Source: Desulfuromonas sp.
Lineage (GTDB): Bacteria > Desulfobacterota > Desulfuromonadia > Desulfuromonadales > SZUA-401
DNA: 32,119 nt
Direction: 5' to 3'
Assembly (NCBI GenBank): GCA_002869605.1
Contig: PKUI01000183.1
Location: 1 to 32,119 of the forward strand
Numbering within the stretch: position 1 is the stretch's first letter; each line of letters opens with the position of its first letter. Both the position numbers and the translations under genes were made by a program. Shown here piece after piece: positions 7,048 to 13,956 of this stretch. The notes under the pieces were generated by a model. The model was not told where the DNA came from. It worked only from the letters and a program-made list of their open reading frames with translations, and did no database searches.

Positions 7048-9021
7048 ATGAATTCGTACGACTTGCTTTGGCTCATTCCGATCCTCCCCCTGTGCGGCTC
7101 GATTATAAACGGTCTGTTCGGGAAGAAGGTTCTGCGCAATGAGTGGCTCATCGGGCTGATCGGTACCGCTGCGGTTGCCGGGTCCTTTGCGATCTCCGTC
7201 ACCTACTTCTTTCAGTTGCTTGGGGAACCGGAAACGGCGAAAGTCCATGTGGTCGAAGTGGCCAAGTGGATGACGCTCGGTCATCTCGATATCGGCTGGA
7301 GCTTCCTGCTTGATCCTTTATCGGCGCTGATGCTGCTGGTGGTGACCGGGGTTGGTTCCCTGATTCACCTCTACTCCATCGGTTACATGCACGGTGAAGA
7401 GGGATTCTATCGCTACTTCTGCTACCTGAACCTGTTCGTCTTCTCGATGTTGATGCTGGTTCTGGGTGGCAATGCGCTGGTGATGTTCGTCGGCTGGGAA
7501 GGCGTCGGTCTCTGCTCCTATCTGCTGATTGGTTACTACTTCGAGAAGAAGAGTGCTGGCGACGCAGCCAAGAAGGCCTTCGTGGTCAACCGTGTTGGCG
7601 ACTTTGCTTTCCTGGTCGGTCTGTTCACCCTGTTCTGGACCCTCGGTTCCGAGCATGGTGTTTGGACCATCGATTTCGTCGAAATCGCCAAGCACGGACA
7701 CCTGCTCGGCAGCGGCAGTTTCGTAGTAACCTTCGTGACCCTCTGCTTCTTTGTTGGTGCTACCGGTAAGTCGGCGCAGATCCCGCTCTACACCTGGCTG
7801 CCGGATGCGATGGAAGGTCCGACCCCGGTTTCGGCTCTGATCCACGCCGCGACCATGGTTACCGCAGGTGTCTATATGATCGGTCGTATGAACGGTCTCT
7901 TTGCCATGGCTCCGGACACCATGATGGTGATTGCCATTGTTGGTGCTGCTACGGCGATCTTTGCCGCGAGCATCGGCCTGGCCCAGAACGACATCAAGCG
8001 TGTCCTCGCCTACTCAACGGTCTCCCAGCTCGGTTACATGTTCCTCGCCATGGGCGTGGGGGCTTTCACCGCAGGCGTCTTCCACCTCATGACCCACGCC
8101 TTCTTCAAGGCCTGCCTGTTCCTCGGTTCCGGTTCGGTTATTCACGCCATGCATCACGGTTATCATCATGCGCACCTGCATGACGATCCGCAGGATATGC
8201 GCAACATGGGTGGCTTGCGCAAGAAAATGCCGATTACCTATACAACCTTCCTGATTTCGACCCTTGCGATCGCAGGTATCCCCGGTCTTTCCGGTTTCTT
8301 CTCCAAGGACGAAATTCTCTGGTTTGCCCTGAAATCCCATCAAGGTAGTGTCTACCTCTGGTTGGTTGGCGCCATCGCAGCCGGTATGACTGCCTTCTAC
8401 ATGTTCCGTCTGGTCTTCATGACCTTCCACGGTGAGCAACGCACCGACGCCCGCGCCAAGGATCATATCCCTGAGTCGCCGTGGGTCATCACTCTGCCGC
8501 TAGTCATCCTTGCCACCCTCGCTGCACTTGGCGGTTATATAGGTATTCCTGCTGCGTTCGGTAAAGGGCTGCATCGCCTTGAGCACTTCCTGCACCCGGT
8601 CTTCGGTAAGACCCAGGCCGTAGCGCACGGTACGCACGCTTTTGAATTCACCATGATGGGTGTTTCGGTCGGTATCGCAGTGGTCGGTATCTTCCTCGCC
8701 TGGATCATGTACATCAAGAGCCCGGAGCTGCCTGGAAAGTTCGTCGCCAAGTTCCAGGGCGCGTGGCGCACCCTCTTCAACAAGTGGTACGTCGACGAGA
8801 TCTACGACGCCCTGTTCGTCAATCCCTGCAAGCGTCTCGGTACCTTCCTCTGGAAGGGTGTTGATGCGAATGTGGTTGATGGGGCGGTCAACGGTACCGG
8901 TGCGGTGGTAAAGTTCCTCTCCAGCGCCCTGCGTCTGACGCAAACCGGTGTTGTGCACAATTATGCTTTGTCCATGGTCATCGGCGTGTTGCTGGTGGTC
9001 GGATTCTATATCCTCAAGTAA
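7048..9021 (+). CDS. nuoL: NADH-quinone oxidoreductase subunit L (NuoL)
   Basis: A 657-residue antiporter-like subunit at the distal end of the membrane arm, with the long lateral helix at its C-terminus. Key features: the glutamate in FVGWEGVGLCSYLLIGYY on TM5, the segment GKSAQIPLYTWLPDAMEGPT with the conserved lysine, the histidine-rich helix containing HLMTHAFFKACLFLGSGS, and a distinctive HHGYHHAHLHDD stretch. The C-terminal region (from about residue 540) contains a helix and KWYVDEIYDALFVNP, as in other NuoL proteins. The ribosome site AGAGGAG is 7-8 nt upstream of the ATG. It belongs to the proton-pumping part of complex I. Confidence 0.96.
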   Translation: MNSYDLLWLIPILPLCGSIINGLFGKKVLRNEWLIGLIGTAAVAGSFAISVTYFFQLLGEPETAKVHVVEVAKWMTLGHLDIGWSFLLDPLSALMLLVVTGVGSLIHLYSIGYMHGEEGFYRYFCYLNLFVFSMLMLVLGGNALVMFVGWEGVGLCSYLLIGYYFEKKSAGDAAKKAFVVNRVGDFAFLVGLFTLFWTLGSEHGVWTIDFVEIAKHGHLLGSGSFVVTFVTLCFFVGATGKSAQIPLYTWLPDAMEGPTPVSALIHAATMVTAGVYMIGRMNGLFAMAPDTMMVIAIVGAATAIFAASIGLAQNDIKRVLAYSTVSQLGYMFLAMGVGAFTAGVFHLMTHAFFKACLFLGSGSVIHAMHHGYHHAHLHDDPQDMRNMGGLRKKMPITYTTFLISTLAIAGIPGLSGFFSKDEILWFALKSHQGSVYLWLVGAIAAGMTAFYMFRLVFMTFHGEQRTDARAKDHIPESPWVITLPLVILATLAALGGYIGIPAAFGKGLHRLEHFLHPVFGKTQAVAHGTHAFEFTMMGVSVGIAVVGIFLAWIMYIKSPELPGKFVAKFQGAWRTLFNKWYVDEIYDALFVNPCKRLGTFLWKGVDANVVDGAVNGTGAVVKFLSSALRLTQTGVVHNYALSMVIGVLLVVGFYILK

Positions 9022-9061
9022 CTCTGCCGTTTAAAGCGTTAGCGATACAAGGAGCGTTTCC

Positions 9062-10627
9062 ATGAGCGAAATTCCGAACCTGCTCACTACGATGACCTTC
9101 ATCCCCCTGATCGGGATGCTGGTGGTCCTGTTCATTCCCAAGAACAGCGACGGCCTGCTGAAGGGGGCTGCACTCATCACTACCCTGATTACTTTTGTTG
9201 TCAGCCTGCCGTTGGCTTTCAACGAGATCTTCGCCACCTCGGCCAACATGCAGTATGTCGAGAACGTCGAGTGGATCAAGATTGGCGATTATTTTCAGAT
9301 GAACTACCATATCGGGGTCGACGGCATCAGCCTGTGGCTGGTGATGTTGACAACCTTTATCATGCCGATCGCGGTTCTATCCACCTGGACCGCCGTCGAC
9401 AAGGCGACCAAGGGTTTCATGGCTTTGCTGCTGCTGCTTGAAACCGCTATGCTTGGTGCCTTCATCTCCCTCGACCTTTTCCTGTTCTACATCTTCTGGG
9501 AACTGATGCTGATCCCGATGTACTTCCTGATCGGAATCTGGGGTGGCAAGAACCGCATCTACGCGGCGGTCAAGTTCTTTATCTACACCGCGGTCGGTTC
9601 TCTGTTGATGCTGGTGGCGATCATCTTCACCTACTACTATGCCATCAACAGCAACATTCCTATGGAGGGCTTTAGCATCGCCCAGCTTTATCTGACCAAG
9701 ATTCCGGCAGACATGCAGATCTGGTTGTTCCTTGCCTTCGCCTTCAGCTTCGCGATCAAGGTGCCGATGTTCCCGCTGCATACTTGGTTGCCTGACGCAC
9801 ACACCGAGGCTCCGACGGCCGGCTCGGTCATTCTGGCCGCGATTCTGCTGAAGATGGGTACCTACGGCTTCGTGCGCTTCGCTATGCCGCTGTTCCCTGA
9901 CGCCCTTGCCCAGTGCACACCGTACCTCGCCGGACTCTGTGTGATCGGCATTGTCTACGGCTCGCTGGTTGCGATGATGCAGGACGACGTCAAGAAGTTG
10001 GTCGCCTACTCTTCGGTGGCCCATCTCGGTTTCGTCATGCTCGGCGTGTTCGCCCTCAACCTGCAGGGGATGTCGGGTGGCATGATTCAGATGATCAACC
10101 ACGGTATCTCCACCGGGGCACTGTTCCTTATCGTCGGTTTTGTTTACGAGCGTCGTCACACTCGCGCCATCGCCGATTTCGGCGGCCTGGCCAAACAGAT
10201 GCCGATATTTGCCACGATCTTCATGATCGTGACCTTCTCTTCGGTCGGCCTGCCGGGTACCAACGGCTTCGTCGGCGAATTTCTCGCCCTGATGGGTGCC
10301 TTCGAGAGCAATCTGCGCTGGGCCGCAATTATCGCGACCTCTGGCGTCATCTTCGCCGCAGTCTACATGCTGTGGATGTTCCAGCGCGTGATGTTCGGCG
10401 AATTGAAGAACCCGGCCAATCAGGAACTTAAGGACCTTAATGCACGTGAGATCGTGCTGATGCTGCCTCTGTTGGTGTTCGTGTTCTGGATCGGCATTTA
10501 CCCCAACACCTTCTTCCGCAAGATGACCCCCTCGCTTGAGCAGCTGCTTGAGCAGGCGCAGCCTAAGCAGGTCGCTGTGGTCGACGTGGAAGCTCCGCAG
10601 CTGGCATTCCAGCCGCAGCAGGACTAA
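9062..10627 (+). CDS. nuoM: NADH-quinone oxidoreductase subunit M (NuoM)
   Basis: A 521-residue antiporter-like proton-pumping subunit. Seen: the essential TM5 glutamate in FWELMLIPMYFLIGIWGG, the lysine-containing KVPMFPLHTWLPDAHTEAPT, and the discontinuous-helix region DDVKKLVAYSSVAHLGFV. The last 30 or so residues form a Gln/Ala-rich hydrophilic tail without obvious function. ACAAGGAGCG stands upstream of the ATG. It is 40 nt after nuoL and 49 nt before nuoN. Confidence 0.96.
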   Translation: MSEIPNLLTTMTFIPLIGMLVVLFIPKNSDGLLKGAALITTLITFVVSLPLAFNEIFATSANMQYVENVEWIKIGDYFQMNYHIGVDGISLWLVMLTTFIMPIAVLSTWTAVDKATKGFMALLLLLETAMLGAFISLDLFLFYIFWELMLIPMYFLIGIWGGKNRIYAAVKFFIYTAVGSLLMLVAIIFTYYYAINSNIPMEGFSIAQLYLTKIPADMQIWLFLAFAFSFAIKVPMFPLHTWLPDAHTEAPTAGSVILAAILLKMGTYGFVRFAMPLFPDALAQCTPYLAGLCVIGIVYGSLVAMMQDDVKKLVAYSSVAHLGFVMLGVFALNLQGMSGGMIQMINHGISTGALFLIVGFVYERRHTRAIADFGGLAKQMPIFATIFMIVTFSSVGLPGTNGFVGEFLALMGAFESNLRWAAIIATSGVIFAAVYMLWMFQRVMFGELKNPANQELKDLNAREIVLMLPLLVFVFWIGIYPNTFFRKMTPSLEQLLEQAQPKQVAVVDVEAPQLAFQPQQD

Positions 10628-10676
10628 CACCGGAAACGAAGAACGTATTTAACCGCGCTTCTGAAGGAGCTGTTCG

Positions 10677-12137
10677 ATGGAAAATGTAAACTATCTAGCC
10701 CTGGCAGATGTCAACTTCCAGGCCATCATGCCCTCTCTGGTGCTCAGCGTCTGCGCCATGATCCTGCTGCTCATCGGGGTTTTTATGCCTCGCGGCAAGA
10801 CGACCCCCGTGGCATGGCTGTCGGTCGTTTCACTGCTTGTCACCGGGTTTGTGGTTGTTGGTGGTTGGAATAATCCACAAGAGGGCTTTGCCGGAAGCGT
10901 GGTGCTCGATAACTTCGCTTCCTTTTTCAACCTCTCCTTCCTGTTTGCAGCAGGGCTCACCATCCTGATGTCGGACAGCTATCTAAAACGAGAGGGCTAT
11001 CCGATTAGCGAGTATTTCCCGCTGATCCTGTTTACGACCGCGGGCGCGATGTGGATGGTCTCCGGGACCGATATGATGACCATCTTCCTCGGTCTCGAGG
11101 TGCTGTCGGTTTCCCTGTATGTGCTTGCCGGCCTGTTCCGCGGCAGCCTCGCTTCCAACGAGGCAGGACTCAAGTATTTCCTCCTCGGTGCGTTCTCAAC
11201 CGGCTTCCTGCTCTACGGTATCGCGATGGTTTACGGCGCGACCGGATCGACCCAGATTAAAGAGATCGCCCAGTTCGTTGCCCAGAACAATGCAGTCACT
11301 GCAAACCCGATGATGGTTGCCGGGATGCTGCTGCTGGCTACCGGCTTCCTGTTCAAGATCGCTGCTGCACCGTTTCATATGTGGACGCCAGACGTTTACC
11401 AGGGCGCACCGACACCGGTAACAGCGTTCATGAGTGCCGGTCCGAAGGCCGCAGCCATCGGTGCCTTCATGCGGGTCTTCGTTGTGGCTATGGCTGGCCT
11501 GCAGGCCGACTGGACCAGCATGCTCTGGATTCTCGCCATCGCTACCATGATCTTCGGTAACTTCATCGCGATCAAGCAGGACAACATCAAGCGTATGCTG
11601 GCCTACAGCTCGATCGCTCACGCCGGTTACGCTCTTGTTGGCCTGGTTGCTGCGAACGATGTTGGCAAAGCGGGCATCCTGTTTTACATGCTCGCCTATA
11701 CCTTCATGAATATCGGCGCCTTTGCGGTACTCGTGCTCGCCGGTAAAAAGGGCGAAGAGAACCTGACTCTCGAAGGTTTCAGTGGTTTCGGTTATCGTCG
11801 TCCGCTTCTCGGTGTGGCCATGACCATCTTCCTCTTCTCCTTGATGGGGATCCCGCCGACAGCCGGTTTTGCCGGTAAGTTCTACATCTTTGCCGGTGCC
11901 GTAAAGGCTGGTTATATCTGGCTGGCCGTTATCGGTGTACTGAACTCGGCGGTATCGCTCTACTACTACCTACGGGTGATGGTTCACATGTACTTCCGTG
12001 AGCCTCAGGAAGACTTTGCGTGGGTCAAGATCGATGCAGGCGCAGCCATCTCGATTGTCGTGGCGCTCATCGGCGTCCTCTACCTCGGTGTCATTCCGGG
12101 TGCAGTGATGAGATTGGCCAGTCTGTCTATTTTCTAA
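10677..12137 (+). CDS. nuoN: NADH-quinone oxidoreductase subunit N (NuoN)
   Basis: A 486-residue antiporter-like subunit and the last gene of the operon. The conserved TM5 glutamate is in FLGLEVLSVSLYVLAGL; the lysine region reads FKIAAAPFHMWTPDVYQGAPT, diagnostic for NuoN; and the segment KQDNIKRMLAYSSIAHAGY follows. The ribosome site CTGAAGGAG lies upstream of the ATG. An intrinsic terminator begins 25 nt after the stop, so the transcript is expected to end here. Confidence 0.96.
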   Translation: MENVNYLALADVNFQAIMPSLVLSVCAMILLLIGVFMPRGKTTPVAWLSVVSLLVTGFVVVGGWNNPQEGFAGSVVLDNFASFFNLSFLFAAGLTILMSDSYLKREGYPISEYFPLILFTTAGAMWMVSGTDMMTIFLGLEVLSVSLYVLAGLFRGSLASNEAGLKYFLLGAFSTGFLLYGIAMVYGATGSTQIKEIAQFVAQNNAVTANPMMVAGMLLLATGFLFKIAAAPFHMWTPDVYQGAPTPVTAFMSAGPKAAAIGAFMRVFVVAMAGLQADWTSMLWILAIATMIFGNFIAIKQDNIKRMLAYSSIAHAGYALVGLVAANDVGKAGILFYMLAYTFMNIGAFAVLVLAGKKGEENLTLEGFSGFGYRRPLLGVAMTIFLFSLMGIPPTAGFAGKFYIFAGAVKAGYIWLAVIGVLNSAVSLYYYLRVMVHMYFREPQEDFAWVKIDAGAAISIVVALIGVLYLGVIPGAVMRLASLSIF

Positions 12138-12162
12138 TTACACGAATGCTTTGATTTAAAGT

Positions 12163-12194
12163 AAGGGCCCCTGTGATTACAGGGGCCCTTTTTA
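12163..12194 (+). terminator. Intrinsic terminator of the nuo operon
   Basis: A perfect 12-bp stem (AAGGGCCCCTGT / ACAGGGGCCCTT) with a GATT loop runs directly into a T-rich tract. It stands just after nuoN and before the AT-rich promoter region of the PilZ gene, separating the two transcription units. Confidence 0.93.
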
Positions 12195-12261
12195 TTGTTT
12201 GTAGCCTTGCTGAAATTACTGAATTGATTATAATATCTCAATATTGATAGTGTGCGACTAT

Positions 12262-12292
12262 TTGCACAACTTTGCATTCTAGATGATATAAT
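12262..12292 (+). promoter_or_regulatory. Predicted sigma-70-type promoter of the PilZ gene (extended -10)
   Basis: A consensus TATAAT (12287-12292) is preceded by TGA, giving an extended -10 (TGn-TATAAT). A partial -35, TTGCAC (12262-12267), lies 19 nt away, longer than ideal; extended -10 promoters tolerate a weak -35. Initiation would be near 12299, leaving a leader of only about 15 nt that is essentially the ribosome-binding site. Confidence 0.6.
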
Positions 12293-12313
12293 GCCCAAAA
12301 GATGGGAGGCCGC

Positions 12314-12655
12314 ATGGACCAGCGCAGATCTGAACGTAAAGATACTCTCAATTTCCTCGATATCGAGCACGTGGCACGCAAAGGGGAGGTTCTGAACCAG
12401 GGGATGGGCAGAACTCTCGACGTCAGCTCAGTCGGTTTGAAACTCGAGACCCATATTCCACTGACACCCGGGGAGATACTCCAAGTGGCCATCGGGCTTG
12501 ATGACGACGTGGTAAATCTGCAGGGACGGATCGTGCACGTTGCTCAGGTGGAGCGGGACCTTTACCACGCGGGTGTAGATTTTGTTGATCTCGACAGTGA
12601 GGGGCAGCGGGTGCTCAATCGCTACCTTGAAGCCTTCAAGGCGGCTAATAGCTGA
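12314..12655 (+). CDS. PilZ-domain protein (probable c-di-GMP receptor)
   Basis: A 113-residue single-domain protein. PilZ domains bind cyclic di-GMP through an arginine motif and a D/N-x-S-x2-G motif; both are here, RRSER (4-8) and DVSSVG (Asp36, Ser38, Gly41). An in-frame ATG at 12302 was rejected because it overlaps the GGGAGG ribosome site (12304-12309) that serves the ATG at 12314. The gene has its own promoter and sits between two terminators, so it is a monocistronic unit. No output domain is attached; it probably acts by contacting a partner, which cannot be identified from the context. Confidence 0.88.
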   Translation: MDQRRSERKDTLNFLDIEHVARKGEVLNQGMGRTLDVSSVGLKLETHIPLTPGEILQVAIGLDDDVVNLQGRIVHVAQVERDLYHAGVDFVDLDSEGQRVLNRYLEAFKAANS

Positions 12656-12680
12656 GCCGCTGATACTTTTTCGAACAATA

Positions 12681-12709
12681 AAGGGACCGTTATGTCGGTC
12701 CCTTTTTTT
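12681..12709. terminator. Convergent terminator shared by the PilZ and MFS genes
   Basis: A 9-bp stem (AAGGGACCG / CGGTCCCTT) with a 6-nt loop, followed by seven T on the + strand. It ends the PilZ transcript. The MFS gene on the other strand runs into it: its last codons and the TAA stop (12690-12692) form one arm and the loop. On the - strand the hairpin is followed by only a few T, so termination there may be weaker. Confidence 0.85.
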
Positions 12710-13856
12710 GTGGCAGTGGCCGGTCATTACGGTAAATCAACCCCCATGTGATCAACATCACGAGTCCGGCAAGCAGGAACAATGCACTCAGCGGAAGAAA
12801 TTTGGCGATTGCGCCGAGACTCACGGAACCCAAAAAGATTCCGGTGTCGATGGCGCCGGTGAAGATACCTGTGACACGTCCGCGATAGCTTGCCGGAATA
12901 TCGCGGATAGCTAAGGTGTTGAGTGTTGGGAAAAGGAGTCCGTGCCCCGCACCGCAGACAAATCCGGCCAGCGCCATCATAAAATAACTGCTAGCTGGAA
13001 GTACCAGCAGAAGGCCGACGCCACAAACTAGGAACGCCCAGGGCAGCACGCGCCGTTCGCCGACGCGGTCGGCAAGCCGCCCGATAAACAGGCGTGAAGT
13101 AATCGCAGCGAGGGAGTAGCTTACGAAAAATGGGGTTACGAGATCGAGCTGACGTTGTTCGCAGAGCGGTGCAATGAAATTACCTGATGTTGATACGCCT
13201 AAACCGAAAAGGCCGGCGAGCAGGGCAACACAGGCGTGACGTGGCTGCATAAGTAGTCTGAAGAAACCGGGTTGAGTGGTCGTGTGTAACTGGGCTCCGA
13301 TGCGGTCCTGCAGGGGCAAATGGACAACCAGGGCTGCAGATGCGAGCAACGTCGAGGTATAGAAGAGACCCTGGGAACCCCACCCCTGGTAGGCCCATTC
13401 CGCAAACATCGGTCCGACCGCTATACCAAACAAACCGGACACGCCGAATATGCCGATCCCTTCATTGAGGCGTGTCTCAGGTACCAGGTCGGCAGCGAAG
13501 GTAAAGACCGAGGTGAAGCATATGGCCATGCCAATGCCGTGTGCGGCTCTTATAACGCAGAGTTGCAACAGTGGCAGGGGAGTCTGGTCGAACAGCGGGT
13601 AACTCAGTGGCATTAGTACCATGATCACGCAGCCAGCGGTGAAGCAATGCTTGCGCCCGAAGCGGTCGATCAAGGGGGATATCCATGGCCTGCACGCAGC
13701 CGAAGCAAGGGCAAAAATGCCCATCAGTAGACCAATGTCCGCAGTGTTGCCCCCATGTGCTGTGATGAATAACGGAAACAGGAAATAACATGTGAAGCTC
13801 GCCACGATGGCGAGGTTAGCTGCAAACAGGGCGAAAAATGCCGGTGAATAAAGCAT
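12690..13856 (-). CDS. Major facilitator superfamily (MFS) transporter
   Basis: A 388-residue membrane protein with about 12 hydrophobic helices. The frame extends to an ATG at 13973, but that start lies beyond the predicted promoter and overlaps pepN. The ATG at 13856 (MLYSPAFFALFAAN) starts at the first helix and has TTGGAGAAC upstream. The MFS loop 2-3 signature is visible as DRFGRKHCF, with a second copy-like GRLADRVGERR in the C-terminal half, and a proline/glycine-rich helix 5. It belongs to the drug-efflux/sugar-like MFS group (resembles YfcJ/YhhS-type permeases), but the substrate cannot be told. It is divergent from pepN and convergent with the PilZ gene. Confidence 0.87.
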   Translation of the reverse strand: MLYSPAFFALFAANLAIVASFTCYFLFPLFITAHGGNTADIGLLMGIFALASAACRPWISPLIDRFGRKHCFTAGCVIMVLMPLSYPLFDQTPLPLLQLCVIRAAHGIGMAICFTSVFTFAADLVPETRLNEGIGIFGVSGLFGIAVGPMFAEWAYQGWGSQGLFYTSTLLASAALVVHLPLQDRIGAQLHTTTQPGFFRLLMQPRHACVALLAGLFGLGVSTSGNFIAPLCEQRQLDLVTPFFVSYSLAAITSRLFIGRLADRVGERRVLPWAFLVCGVGLLLVLPASSYFMMALAGFVCGAGHGLLFPTLNTLAIRDIPASYRGRVTGIFTGAIDTGIFLGSVSLGAIAKFLPLSALFLLAGLVMLITWGLIYRNDRPLPQKKGPT

Positions 13857-13883
13857 CGGGGGTTGTTCTCCAAGGGATAGACC

Positions 13884-13912
13884 CTTATAACTGTTGCTCT
13901 GAAGAGCGTCAA
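13884..13912 (-). promoter_or_regulatory. Predicted sigma-70 promoter of the MFS gene with an internal palindrome
   Basis: Reading the - strand: TTGACG (13912-13907), exactly 17 nt, then TATAAG (13889-13884). The spacer begins with arms GCTCT/AGAGC (13896-13900 and 13903-13907) around two central bases, overlapping the end of the -35 box. This placement is typical of a repressor site. No regulator gene is adjacent. Confidence 0.6.
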
Positions 13913-13956
13913 TAAAAGAAGCTGATCTGTAGCATCGTATCTGATGGAGTTGAGAG

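Noticed and set aside
12302..12313. Upstream ATG of the PilZ gene
   Set aside because: It overlaps the GGGAGG ribosome site that serves the ATG at 12314 and has no site of its own.
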